Notes: generated from the letters alone by a model not told the origin. A stretch of 64,000 nucleotides of DNA from Achromobacter kerstersii (GCF_902859595.1 NZ_CADIJQ010000001.1:1426001-1490000), one strand, 5' to 3'; positions 52,050-60,561 are shown, counted from the stretch's first letter. Program-made: numbers and translations.

Positions 52050-53026
52050 ACATCACCACATTGGGCGCATCCGGCATCACCTGCGAATCCGTCGGGCTGG
52101 GCACCTGGGCAATGGGCGGCTGGATGTGGGGAGGCGGCGATGACGCCGCCGCCATCGACGCCATCCGCGCATCGGTTGACGCAGGCGTGCGCCTGATCGA
52201 CACCGCGCCCGCCTATGGCCTGGGCCATGCCGAGTCCCTGGTGGGCACGGCCCTGAAAGGCCGCCGCCACGACGCCATCATCGCGACCAAATGCGGGCTG
52301 GTGTGGCACACCCGGCAAGGCGCGCATTTCTTTGACGAAGACGGCAAGCCCGTGCACCGCTTTCTTGGCCGCGAGTCGATCTTCCATGAAGTCGAACAAA
52401 GCCTTGCGCGTTTGCAGGCTGACTACATCGACCTGTACATCACGCACTGGCAAGACAGCACCACGCCGGTCGCTGAGACCATGGACGCCTTGCTGACGCT
52501 TAAGCGGCAGGGAAAGATCCGCGCCATCGGCGTCAGCAACGTGTCTGCCGACACCCTGGCGGAATACCTGCAACATGGCCAGGTCGACGCCATCCAGGAA
52601 CGGTACAGCCTGATTGATCGCGACCTTGAGTCCAGCCTGCTGCCCTTGTGCCGGGACCATGGCGTGGCATCACTAGGCTATTCGTCGCTGGCGCTAGGCC
52701 TGCTGGCCGGCCCGATCGACCCGGCGCGCCAATTCACCGGCGACGACCAGCGCGCAGGCAACCCGCGTTTTTCCGCCGCCAACCGCTTGCGGCTACAGAC
52801 CTTCTTCCAGGACCTGGAACCCGTGCGGCAACGCATCGGATGTTCGCTGGCGCAACTGATGATCGCCTGGACCACGCGCCCGGGCGGCGTCACGCTGGCC
52901 TTGTGCGGCGCGCGCACGCCAGAGCAGGCGCGCCAGAACGCGGGCGCGGCATCCATCAGCCTGGACGCCGACGCCATCGCTGCTATCAACACGGCGGCGG
53001 AATGCCATCTCTCTGCGCTGGACTGA
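52046..53026 (+). CDS. Aldo-keto reductase (IolS/YhdN-like)
   Basis: A 326-residue NAD(P)-dependent reductase or dehydrogenase. The catalytic tetrad is in place: Asp52 and Tyr57 (LIDTAPAYGLGHAE), Lys82 (IIATKCG) and His134 (LYITHWQD). ATG 52046 follows AAGAAGGGACACC and overlaps the permease stop. In the cluster it may reduce the aldehyde released by the aldolase, or oxidise the sugar before phosphorylation; sequence does not decide. Confidence 0.9.
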   Translation: MNITTLGASGITCESVGLGTWAMGGWMWGGGDDAAAIDAIRASVDAGVRLIDTAPAYGLGHAESLVGTALKGRRHDAIIATKCGLVWHTRQGAHFFDEDGKPVHRFLGRESIFHEVEQSLARLQADYIDLYITHWQDSTTPVAETMDALLTLKRQGKIRAIGVSNVSADTLAEYLQHGQVDAIQERYSLIDRDLESSLLPLCRDHGVASLGYSSLALGLLAGPIDPARQFTGDDQRAGNPRFSAANRLRLQTFFQDLEPVRQRIGCSLAQLMIAWTTRPGGVTLALCGARTPEQARQNAGAASISLDADAIAAINTAAECHLSALD

Positions 53027-53027
53027 A

Positions 53028-53097
53028 CATCAGATTCGTCACATCCGATTCGCTGCATCCGTTTCCCTAAATCCGATTCGCTGCATCCGATTCTCCG
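53028..53097. repeat. Five 14-bp tandem repeats inside the sugar operon
   Basis: The unit CATCCGATTCGCTG with variants begins two bases after the aldo-keto reductase stop codon and ends 35 bases before the aldolase start. It is the second 14-bp array of the window and also non-coding. Confidence 0.93.
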
Positions 53098-53132
53098 CAT
53101 GCGCCGCCCCCTCCCACATCAAGGACGCCAAG

Positions 53133-53999
53133 ATGCCGCAAGATAAAACCGCCCGCCTGAACCGACTGCTGAACCGCGGACGTTGCCTGGACATCGCCGT
53201 GGACCACGGGGTCTGCAACGAACCCAGCTTCCTGGATGGCCTGGAAGACATGCCCGCCGTCATCGAGCAACTGGCTGCCGCGCGGCCCGACGCGATCCAG
53301 CTCAACTTCGGCCAGGCCGACCTGCTGCAACACCGCCCCGGCCGCGACAAGCCGGCGCTGGTGATGCGCCTGGACATGGGCAACCCCTACAACGCCACCA
53401 CGCACCGCGTGATGTGGGCGGTATTGCAAAACACGCAGGACCCCGTGCTGCCCGCCATCCAGATGGACGCAGCCTGCGTCGTCGTCAATCTGTTCATGCT
53501 GCCCGACGAGCCCGACCTGTTCCGCCAATGCGTCGCGAACATCGCCCGAGTGCGGGCCGACTGCGACCGCTATGGCATGCCGCTGATGATCGAGCCGCTG
53601 GTCATGGCGCCGCACTCCGCCAAAGGCGGGTACATGGTCGATGGCGACGCCGAAAAAATCGTGACCCTGGTGCGCCTTGCCCGCGAAATGGGCGCCGACA
53701 TCATCAAGGCCGACCCCACCACCCACACCCAAGACTTCCACCACGTCGTGCAAGCCGCACGCTGCCCGGTACTGGTGCGCGGCGGAGGCCGGGAAGATCT
53801 GCGACGCGTATTCGGAAGATCGCGCGAACTGCTCGACCAAGGCGCGGTGGGCTTGGTATACGGGCGCAACGTCTACCAACATGCCAACCCGCAAGCGGTG
53901 GTGCAGGCGCTGATGGCGATGATTCATCAAAACGCCAGCGCGCAAGATGCGTGGGGCGTGTATGAACAAGGGGGCATTGGGGCCGTTCAGCCAGCATAG
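53133..53999 (+). CDS. Class I aldolase (DhnA/LsrF/DeoC-like family)
   Basis: A 288-residue TIM-barrel Schiff-base aldolase. The expected lysine is Lys192 in MGADIIKADPTT, with DVRGGG-like phosphate site VLVRGGGRED and VGLVYGRNVYQHANP. The N-terminal LDIAVDHGV strand also fits. The family cleaves ketose phosphates to dihydroxyacetone phosphate plus an aldehyde, or thiolyses AI-2 derivatives (LsrF). Last gene of the plus arm, separated from the reductase by a repeat array; AAGGACGCCAAG serves as ribosome site. The substrate is likely the ketose phosphate made by the kinase and the GlpD-like enzyme. Confidence 0.85.
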   Translation: MPQDKTARLNRLLNRGRCLDIAVDHGVCNEPSFLDGLEDMPAVIEQLAAARPDAIQLNFGQADLLQHRPGRDKPALVMRLDMGNPYNATTHRVMWAVLQNTQDPVLPAIQMDAACVVVNLFMLPDEPDLFRQCVANIARVRADCDRYGMPLMIEPLVMAPHSAKGGYMVDGDAEKIVTLVRLAREMGADIIKADPTTHTQDFHHVVQAARCPVLVRGGGREDLRRVFGRSRELLDQGAVGLVYGRNVYQHANPQAVVQALMAMIHQNASAQDAWGVYEQGGIGAVQPA

Positions 54000-54061
54000 A
54001 CAGGCCCCGCTTCAATCAAGGTGGCGACGGGCGCTAGTGACGATGTCTGCGGCCGCGGCGG

Positions 54062-54679
54062 TTACCCCCGCCGCCCATAACACCCCAAAAACATTTCCAC
54101 CGCCGCATCCGCCACGCGCTTGCTCTCGGCGTCGCCCAGCGGCGCTTGCCCCAGCGTGACCTGGGGCCAGAAGGCGAAGCTCTTCACCAGCCCTTGCAAC
54201 TGGTGCCCGGCAAAGTCCGGGTCCACATCGGTCAGCTTCCCGTCTGCAATCGCCGCGCGTATCCACGCCGTCACGCCGCCCTCTTTTTCACCCATGCGGC
54301 ACACGATGCCCTGCGCGCGTTCGGGGGAATGGATGATTTCGGCCATCGCCACGCGCGCTAGATCAATGAAATTCGGGTCGGCCAGCAGCGCGAGCTTTTG
54401 CATCAGCAACTGCCGCAACTGCTCGTCCAGGGCAACGTCGGCCCGATACGGGAGATCAACGCTGGCGATACTGCTGGCCCATAGCTCTTCAAGGATGTGA
54501 GAGAACAGTTCTTCCTTGCTGGGGAAATGGTTGTAGACCGTGCGCTTGGACACGCCCGCCGCGGCGGCGATGCGGTCCATGCTGGTGGCCTCAAAGCCAG
54601 CCGTTCGAAACTCTTCCACCGCCGCCCGCACGATGGCCTCGCGTTTGCGATCGGTCAGGCGTTGGGGGGGACGGGGCAT
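54062..54679 (-). CDS. TetR-family transcriptional regulator
   Basis: A 205-residue TetR regulator with HTH (TSMDRIAAAAGVSKRTVYNHFPSKEELF) and a C-terminal ligand domain of the AefR-like type. Divergent from a metallo-beta-lactamase-fold gene; two 16-bp palindromes in the shared region are the likely operators, so it probably represses both genes. The inducer is unknown, possibly a lipid-like or aromatic compound. Confidence 0.92.
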   Translation of the reverse strand: MPRPPQRLTDRKREAIVRAAVEEFRTAGFEATSMDRIAAAAGVSKRTVYNHFPSKEELFSHILEELWASSIASVDLPYRADVALDEQLRQLLMQKLALLADPNFIDLARVAMAEIIHSPERAQGIVCRMGEKEGGVTAWIRAAIADGKLTDVDPDFAGHQLQGLVKSFAFWPQVTLGQAPLGDAESKRVADAAVEMFLGCYGRRG

Positions 54680-54718
54680 GGCGGCTTCAGGCTCGACGGG
54701 TTAACGTGCTGCGGATTT

Positions 54719-54734
54719 TACACTGGTCAGTGTA
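54719..54734. promoter_or_regulatory. TetR operator O1
   Basis: TACACTGGTCAGTGTA, seven-base perfect arms with a two-base centre, 40 bases upstream of the TetR start codon. Confidence 0.75.
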
Positions 54735-54753
54735 CTTTTCAGAAAAACGAAAC

Positions 54754-54769
54754 TACACTGCGCAGTGTA
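54754..54769. promoter_or_regulatory. TetR operator O2
   Basis: TACACTGCGCAGTGTA, a perfect 16-bp palindrome with the same arms as O1, centred 35 bases from it and 15 bases before the hydrolase start. Binding here would block the hydrolase promoter. Confidence 0.78.
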
Positions 54770-54784
54770 ATTTTTCTGCCTGGA

Positions 54785-55834
54785 ATGCTTACCGTGACCG
54801 CCCTGACCTCCTGCCCGCAATCCTCGCCGCCCCGCTACGCCGAATCGCCCCAACACCGGGACGGCCGCTTTCGCAACCCGTTGCCGCGCCCGTCGCTGGG
54901 CTTCTGGCAAGGCTTGAAACTGACCTGGACGTTCTTCTTCGCCAAGCCCAAGCACACCGTGCCGGACCGCGCCATCCCCGTGCGCGCAATCGACATCGCA
55001 GCGCTGGAAGCCGCGCCCGACCGCAGCCTGTACCGCCTGGGGCATTCGACCATTCTGATGAAGCTGCGCGGCCGCTATTGGCTGACCGACCCGGTGTTTT
55101 CCGAACGCGCGTCCCCCGTGCAATGGGCAGGCCCCGCGCGCTTCCATGCGCCCCCGATCTCCATTGAAGACCTGCCGCCCATTGCCGGCGTGATCCTGTC
55201 GCACAACCATTACGACCACCTGGACCGCGCCGCCATCGCCAAGCTGGCCGGCAAAACCGCCCGCTTCATCACGCCGCTGGGTGTGGGGGACCAGCTCATC
55301 GCCTGGGGCGTGGACCCCGCCCGCGTCGAACAGCTGGACTGGTGGCAATCCACCGACGCCGACGGCCTGCGCCTGACCGCCACCCCGGCCCAACATTTCT
55401 CGGGCCGCGGCCTCGCCGACACCGACCGCAGCCTCTGGGCGTCATGGGTCATCCAGGACGCCGACTTCCGCGTGTTCTTCAGCGGCGACAGCGGCTACTT
55501 CGACGGCTTCAAAGCCATCGGCGACGCCTACGGCCCCTTCGACCTGACGCTGATGGAAACCGGCGCCTATGACAAGCGCTGGGCTTTCGTCCACATGCAG
55601 CCCGAAGAAACGCTGCAAGCGCATCAGGATCTGCGTGGCCGCTGGCTGCTGCCGATTCACAACGGCACCTTTGATCTGGCGCTGCATCCGTGGGAAGAAC
55701 CGTTCGAACGGATCATGGCGCTGGCAAAGGAAAATGACGTCTCGCTGACCACACCCATGATGGGCGTGCGGGTGAACATGACGGCGCCGGGGGTGGGTAC
55801 GCCGTGGTGGAGAAAGGGCGGCGTCACGCCATAA
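54785..55834 (+). CDS. Metallo-beta-lactamase-fold hydrolase (RomA/NAPE-PLD-like)
   Basis: A 349-residue MBL-fold enzyme. The metal motif is SHNHYDHLD (His140, His142, Asp144, His145), with later ligands in TPAQHFSGRG, FFSGDSGYFDGF and LLPIHNGTFDLALH. This matches the RomA/UlaG/NAPE-phospholipase D group, which acts on lipid or phosphodiester substrates. No clear signal peptide is seen, although a hydrophobic LTWTFFFAK segment lies near residue 50. The ATG at 54785 has a weak ribosome site; a GTG at 54794 is an alternative. Controlled by the divergent TetR protein. Confidence 0.85.
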   Translation: MLTVTALTSCPQSSPPRYAESPQHRDGRFRNPLPRPSLGFWQGLKLTWTFFFAKPKHTVPDRAIPVRAIDIAALEAAPDRSLYRLGHSTILMKLRGRYWLTDPVFSERASPVQWAGPARFHAPPISIEDLPPIAGVILSHNHYDHLDRAAIAKLAGKTARFITPLGVGDQLIAWGVDPARVEQLDWWQSTDADGLRLTATPAQHFSGRGLADTDRSLWASWVIQDADFRVFFSGDSGYFDGFKAIGDAYGPFDLTLMETGAYDKRWAFVHMQPEETLQAHQDLRGRWLLPIHNGTFDLALHPWEEPFERIMALAKENDVSLTTPMMGVRVNMTAPGVGTPWWRKGGVTP

Positions 55835-55894
55835 TCGCTCCAGTACAATCCGGGGTTTGGCGACGTTGTGATCGCCCACCCTCTGGACCAAAGC

Positions 55895-57508
55895 ATGTTG
55901 CGACTGTCTGAAATCAAGCTGCCGTTGAACCACACGCCCGAAGAATTGCCTGCCGCGATTCTTAAGAAACTAGGCGTACCGGCCAGCGATCTGCGCGGCT
56001 TCACCATCTTTTTGCGCAGCTACGACGCGCGCAAGAAACACAATATCCTGCTGACCTACACGCTGGATATCGACATCGAAAATGAAGCCGCGCTGCTTCA
56101 GCGCTTTCACGATGATCGCCACGTCAAGCCGACGCCCGACACCGAATACAAATTCGTCGCCCAAGCGCCCGCCACGCTGAGCAAGCGCCCCATCGTCATC
56201 GGCACCGGCCCCTGTGGCCTGTTCGCCGGACTCGTCCTGGCGCAGATGGGCTTCAAGCCCCTCATCCTGGAACGCGGCAAGGCGGTGCGTGAACGCACCA
56301 AAGACACCTGGGGCCTGTGGCGCAAACGTATCCTGAACCCGGAGTCGAACGTGCAGTTCGGCGAAGGCGGCGCAGGCACGTTCTCGGATGGCAAGCTCTA
56401 CAGCCAGATCAAAGACCCCAAGCACTACGGGGAAAAGGTCCTGAAAGAATTCGTGCTGGCCGGCGCACCGGAAGAAATCCTGTTCGTCAGCAAGCCGCAC
56501 ATCGGCACGTTCCGCCTGGTGGGCATGGTGGAAGTCATGCGCGACACCATCACCAAGCTGGGCGGCGAAGTGCGCTTTTCCAGCAAGGTTGAAACGCTGC
56601 ACCGCGAAAACGGCCAGGTGACGGGCGTGACGCTTGCCAGCAGCGAACACATCGAAGCCGACCACGTCGTGCTGGCCATCGGCCACAGCGCACGCGATAC
56701 GTTCCAGATGCTGCACGAGCAGGGCGTGTTCATGGAGGCCAAGCCGTTCTCGATCGGCTTCCGGATCGAACACCCGCAATCGCTGATCGACCGCGCCCGC
56801 TTCGGCCCCAGCGCCGGCCACCCGATTCTGGGTGCGGCCGACTACAAACTGGTGCACCACGCCAGCAACGGGCGCTCGGTGTACAGCTTCTGTATGTGCC
56901 CGGGTGGCACCGTCGTGGCGGCCACGTCGGAACCGAACCGCGTCGTCACCAACGGCATGAGCCAGTACTCGCGCAACGAACGCAACGCCAACGCCGGCAT
57001 CGTGGTGGGCATTTCACCCGAGGTGGATTACCCCGAACACGTGTTGGCCGGCGTGGACTTTCAGCGCAAGTGGGAATCGCAGGCGTATGTGCTGGGCGGC
57101 GAAACGTACAGCGCGCCGGGTCAGCTGGTGGGGGATTTTCTGGATGGCAAGGCGTCGACGGAATTCGGTTCCGTGCTGCCGTCGTACACGCCGGGCGTGC
57201 ATCTGACCGACCTGGCCACCGCACTGCCCGACTTCGCCATCACGGCCATTCGTGAAGCGCTGCCGGCGTTCGACAAGACCATCAAGGGTTTCGGCATGCA
57301 CGACGCCGTGCTGACCGGCGTGGAAACGCGCACGTCGTCGCCCGTTCGCATCAAGCGTGACAACGACACGCTGCAAAGCCTGAACACCAAGGGCTTGTTC
57401 CCGGCGGGTGAAGGCGCGGGTTATGCCGGCGGGATTCTGTCGGCGGGCGTAGACGGCATCAAGATCGCCGAAGCGGTGGCCTTGAGCATCATGGCCCGCC
57501 AGGGCTAA
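55895..57508 (+). CDS. FAD-dependent dehydrogenase of the COG2509 type, function unknown
   Basis: A 537-residue flavoprotein. Residues 1-85 form a small N-terminal domain (MLRLSEIKLPLNHTPEELP), the FAD motif is VIGTGPCGLFAGLVLAQMGFKPLILERG, and VQFGEGGAGTFSDGKLYSQ follows; the C-terminal FPAGEGAGYAGGILSAGVDGIK closes the FAD site. This uncharacterised family is widespread and close to geranylgeranyl reductase-like and electron-transfer flavoproteins. ATG 55895 is chosen over a GTG nine codons upstream because the family starts MLRLxEIKLPL. It stands alone on the plus strand. Confidence 0.87.
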   Translation: MLRLSEIKLPLNHTPEELPAAILKKLGVPASDLRGFTIFLRSYDARKKHNILLTYTLDIDIENEAALLQRFHDDRHVKPTPDTEYKFVAQAPATLSKRPIVIGTGPCGLFAGLVLAQMGFKPLILERGKAVRERTKDTWGLWRKRILNPESNVQFGEGGAGTFSDGKLYSQIKDPKHYGEKVLKEFVLAGAPEEILFVSKPHIGTFRLVGMVEVMRDTITKLGGEVRFSSKVETLHRENGQVTGVTLASSEHIEADHVVLAIGHSARDTFQMLHEQGVFMEAKPFSIGFRIEHPQSLIDRARFGPSAGHPILGAADYKLVHHASNGRSVYSFCMCPGGTVVAATSEPNRVVTNGMSQYSRNERNANAGIVVGISPEVDYPEHVLAGVDFQRKWESQAYVLGGETYSAPGQLVGDFLDGKASTEFGSVLPSYTPGVHLTDLATALPDFAITAIREALPAFDKTIKGFGMHDAVLTGVETRTSSPVRIKRDNDTLQSLNTKGLFPAGEGAGYAGGILSAGVDGIKIAEAVALSIMARQG

Positions 57509-57524
57509 CGGCGGCCGCTTGCCA

Positions 57525-57764
57525 CTAGGGCTTGTCGGCTTTGGCCTGTTGCGCCCGGTATTCCGGCACCGTGACGCCGCCGACGCCCCAGTTTTCCATT
57601 TCGACTTCGTCAATCACGACGAACGTGGAGGCGTGCGGCTTGCCCAGCACCTCAAACAGCAAATCACTGACGCCTTTGATCAGCGCGCGCTTCTGTTCGG
57701 GCGTCGTCGCCGTTGCGCCGGGCGCGGTGCCTTCGCGCGTGACCTTGATATTGACGTAGGGCAT
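57525..57764 (-). CDS. 4-oxalocrotonate tautomerase family protein
   Basis: A 79-residue tautomerase-fold protein. After the initiator Met comes Pro2, which becomes the catalytic N-terminal proline (MPYVNIKVTREG). EQKRALIKGVSDLLFEVLGKP and VIDEVEMENWGVGG are typical of the family. Ribosome site AAAGGAGAACAAC before ATG 57764. It follows the SDR gene on the same strand, 59 bases downstream, so both may act on a small enol or carbonyl compound. Confidence 0.92.
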   Translation of the reverse strand: MPYVNIKVTREGTAPGATATTPEQKRALIKGVSDLLFEVLGKPHASTFVVIDEVEMENWGVGGVTVPEYRAQQAKADKP

Positions 57765-57823
57765 GTTGTTCTCCTTTGAATCAAGCGTTGCCGCGGGGGG
57801 ATGAGGGTCGTGAATGTTGAAGG

Positions 57824-58534
57824 TCAGGCGCCCGCCACCTGCCCGCCATCAACATGCAGGATTTCACCGGTCACAAAACCGGCGTCCTCAAGATACATCA
57901 CCGCCTGCGCCACGTCGGCAATTTCGCCCAGGCGCTTCATGGGATGCAAAGCCGCCAATGCCTGATGCGAATCGGGCGCATGCATGGGCGTCTTGATGAT
58001 GCCGGGCGACACCGCATTGACGCGAATATTCCGGGTCGCGTATTCGATAGCCAGGCTGCGCGTGGCGGCGGCCAGCCCGCCCTTGGTCAACGACGCCAGC
58101 ACGGACGGCACGTTGGAATTGGCGTGGTCCACCAGCGTCGTGGTGATTTGCACGATGTGGCCCCCGCCCTGCTTCAACATGGCGTCCACGGCATGCTGCG
58201 TCGTGTAGAAAAAGCCGGCCAGGTTCGTCGACAGCATGTCGCGGTACTGCTGTTCCGTATAGGCGGTAAACGCGTTGGCGATGAAAATGCCGGCGTTGTT
58301 CACCAGCGTGTCCACCCGCCCAAAGCGGGCCAGCGCCTGCTCCACCACAGCCTTGCCCGTGGCCGGGTCGCCGATATCCCCGGCGATGGTCAGGTAGTTG
58401 GGGTCGTCCGACGGCTGGATCGACCGCGACGTTCCCACCACCCGGTAACCGCGATCCAAAAATGCCCGGGCGATGCCCTCGCCCAGCCCTTGCGACGCGC
58501 CCGTAACGATGGCGACCTTCTGTTCGTTGCTCAT
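57824..58534 (-). CDS. SDR-family protein lacking the canonical catalytic tyrosine
   Basis: A 236-residue short-chain dehydrogenase fold: NAD(P) motif TGASQGLGEG (11-20), NNAG at 79-82, Asn104, and a C-terminal FVTGEILHVDGG. The active-site YxxxK is not conserved: Lys151 is present (ASLTKGGL) but the residue four before it is Ala147, and the catalytic Ser region reads ITTTL. The enzyme may use a shifted residue, act differently, or be regulatory. Divergent from a LysR regulator and followed by the tautomerase. Confidence 0.85.
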   Translation of the reverse strand: MSNEQKVAIVTGASQGLGEGIARAFLDRGYRVVGTSRSIQPSDDPNYLTIAGDIGDPATGKAVVEQALARFGRVDTLVNNAGIFIANAFTAYTEQQYRDMLSTNLAGFFYTTQHAVDAMLKQGGGHIVQITTTLVDHANSNVPSVLASLTKGGLAAATRSLAIEYATRNIRVNAVSPGIIKTPMHAPDSHQALAALHPMKRLGEIADVAQAVMYLEDAGFVTGEILHVDGGQVAGA

Positions 58535-58615
58535 GATGTTTCCTTCTTAACGTGGTTGGTGTGAGAGGAACATTAGGCGTATCGGCGCTGTTCGAAAATC
58601 CGCTAATCTTGCGCA

Positions 58616-59503
58616 ATGGCTGATAAAAAACGCACAGACCCCGACTGGCAGGACATCCGTGTTTTCCTGGCGCTTGCGCGCTACGGCAGCCTGTCGGCCG
58701 CCGCGCGGGCGTTGTCGACCAACCATTCGACGATTTCCCGGCGGCTGCACTCGCTTGAGGCCACCCTGGGCGAAACGCTGGTCGAACGCCGGCCCGACGG
58801 CTACGTGCTGACCGCCGCCGGCTCGCATGCGCTGGCCGCCGCCAGCGACATGGAAGCCGCCGTCCACACCTTGGGCAGAGGCGGCGCGGACAGCGCGTTA
58901 CGGGGCTTGGTGCGGATCAACGCCCCGCCCGCCTTGTCGCAGGGTTTTCTAGTCGGCAGGCTTGCCCAGCTGCCGCTGCGGCATCCCGGCATCGATATCG
59001 ACCTGGCCACCGATTTGCGCTCGGTAAGCCTTGAGCGGCATGTCACCGACATCGCGGTACGGCTGGGCCGCCCTCAAGACGGCGACTTCATTGCGAAAAC
59101 ACTGGGGCACATGGGGTTTGGCTTCTATGCCGAACCGGCGCTTTGCAAACGTATGGAAAGCGGCGCCGAACCGGTGTTTGTGGGCTTTGACGAAGCCAAT
59201 GCCTATCTGCCCGAAGCGGCGTGGCTGGCCCGCCGCTTTCCGCGCGCGCGCATGATTTTTCGCGCCAACAATCAAGTGGCGCAGGCCTTGGCGGCGCAGT
59301 CCGGCGTGGGCATTGCGCTGCTGCCGCACTACATCGGACGCACCACGCCAGGGCTGCAAGCATGCCCCCTGGAAGCCCCGCCTGCCCCGCGCGAAATCGT
59401 GCTGCTGACGCGCCGGCAAGACCGCAAGGACGCGCCGATCCAGACGGTGGCGGACTATCTGATCCAGGTGTTCGCGGACGAAAAGGCGCTGTTTGAAGCC
59501 TGA
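58616..59503 (+). CDS. LysR-family transcriptional regulator
   Basis: A 295-residue LysR regulator with HTH (SLSAAARALSTNHSTISRRLHSLE). ATG 58616 is preceded only by weak signals. It is divergent from the SDR/tautomerase genes with 81 bases between them and probably regulates them. Ends with a Glu/Ala tail, normal for the family. Confidence 0.9.
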   Translation: MADKKRTDPDWQDIRVFLALARYGSLSAAARALSTNHSTISRRLHSLEATLGETLVERRPDGYVLTAAGSHALAAASDMEAAVHTLGRGGADSALRGLVRINAPPALSQGFLVGRLAQLPLRHPGIDIDLATDLRSVSLERHVTDIAVRLGRPQDGDFIAKTLGHMGFGFYAEPALCKRMESGAEPVFVGFDEANAYLPEAAWLARRFPRARMIFRANNQVAQALAAQSGVGIALLPHYIGRTTPGLQACPLEAPPAPREIVLLTRRQDRKDAPIQTVADYLIQVFADEKALFEA

Positions 59504-59520
59504 CGCTGCCGCACGGCCTC

Positions 59521-59549
59521 TTGAAACTTGCAAACCCGATCCCACATTT
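59521..59549 (+). promoter_or_regulatory. Sigma-32 (heat shock) promoter
   Basis: TTGAAA (59521-59526), a 14-base spacer, then CCCACATTT (59541-59549), close to the RpoH consensus TTGAAA-N14-CCCCATAT. The transcript would start near 59556, giving an approximately 80-base leader before the first small heat shock gene. Confidence 0.65.
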
Positions 59550-59637
59550 GCGCTATGGCGGGGTAGCGCAGCTTGAAAGAACTCCATGCAGCAGCGTCCT
59601 ACGCCCGTCTGAACCAGACCTTTATCGGGAGACGAAC

Positions 59638-60078
59638 ATGGCAACGTATCCATTTTTCGATAGCGGCATCCGTTCCGCCCTGGACACCCTGCAACAGCTG
59701 GACAACATCCTGCGATCTTCGACCGCGCCTTCCAACCTGCGGTCCACGGCGCGCGCAGGCTTTCCGCCCGTGAACGTGGGCGCAAGCGCCGACTCGATTG
59801 AAGTCGTGGCGTTTGTGCCGGGCATAGACCCGGACGCGCTTGAGGTCACCATGGAAAAAGGCCTGCTGACGATTTCCGGCGAACGGCGCGAAGAAGAACC
59901 TGCCGGGCAAGCCACCCTGTACGCACGCGAACGCGCACATGGCCGTTTCAGCCGCGTGGTGGAATTGCCCAGCGACGCCGATCCGGAAAACATCCAGGCG
60001 CGCTACACCGACGGCTGCCTTTGCATTTCCATCGGCAAGCGCGAATCCGCCAAGCCGCGCCTGATTTCCATCCAATGA
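59638..60078 (+). CDS. Small heat shock protein Hsp20 (alpha-crystallin family), first gene
   Basis: A 146-residue chaperone that holds unfolding proteins in an ATP-independent way. The alpha-crystallin domain spans about residues 40-130 (VNVGASADSIEVVAFVPGIDPDALEVTMEKGLLTISGERR, GRFSRVVELPSDADPENIQARYTDGCLCISIGK). ATG 59638 follows GGGAGACGAAC. Starts a two-gene operon behind a sigma-32-like promoter; the 5' leader could fold over the ribosome site. Confidence 0.93.
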   Translation: MATYPFFDSGIRSALDTLQQLDNILRSSTAPSNLRSTARAGFPPVNVGASADSIEVVAFVPGIDPDALEVTMEKGLLTISGERREEEPAGQATLYARERAHGRFSRVVELPSDADPENIQARYTDGCLCISIGKRESAKPRLISIQ

Positions 60079-60107
60079 ACACTGGCCGACGACACAGGAG
60101 GATCATC

Positions 60108-60512
60108 ATGGAAGAACGCAACCAAGTGGCCGCCACGCGCGGCTCGGAATCCTTGACCAAGGTCTCGAACGAGAGCAACCGCGCAGCCACCCTGCCCGCC
60201 GTGGACATCTACGAGAACGCCACCGGCATTACGCTGCTGGCCGACCTGCCCGGCGTGTCCAAGGACAGGCTGTCGATCAAGGTGCAGGCGAACGAACTGT
60301 TGATCGAAGGCGAAGCCGCAGTGCAGGTGCCGGCCGAGGTGCGCCTGGTGCACAACGAACTGCGCGAACCGTTGTTCCGCCGCAGCTTCACGCTGGGCCA
60401 TGACCTGGACAAGGACAATATCTCGGCCAACTTGAAGCACGGCGTGCTGACGTTGCAGATTCCGCGGCTGCGCGAAGCACAGCCCCGCAAAATCTCGGTC
60501 ACGGTGACGTGA
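60108..60512 (+). CDS. Small heat shock protein Hsp20, second gene
   Basis: A 134-residue Hsp20 paralogue with alpha-crystallin domain (PAVDIYENATGITLLADLPGVSKDRLSIKVQANELLIEGEA, FRRSFTLGHDLDKDNISANLKHGVLTLQIPR). Strong ribosome site CAGGAGGATCATC, 29 bases after the first gene. Pairs of Hsp20 genes often form hetero-oligomers. Confidence 0.94.
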   Translation: MEERNQVAATRGSESLTKVSNESNRAATLPAVDIYENATGITLLADLPGVSKDRLSIKVQANELLIEGEAAVQVPAEVRLVHNELREPLFRRSFTLGHDLDKDNISANLKHGVLTLQIPRLREAQPRKISVTVT

Positions 60513-60561
60513 TCTTGTGACGCGGCTTCGGTCGCCAATGCTTCAATCGTCAACGCGGCAA

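Noticed and set aside
54000..54061. Small gene between the aldolase and TetR genes
   Set aside because: Only 62 bases, no start with ribosome site and no clear structure.
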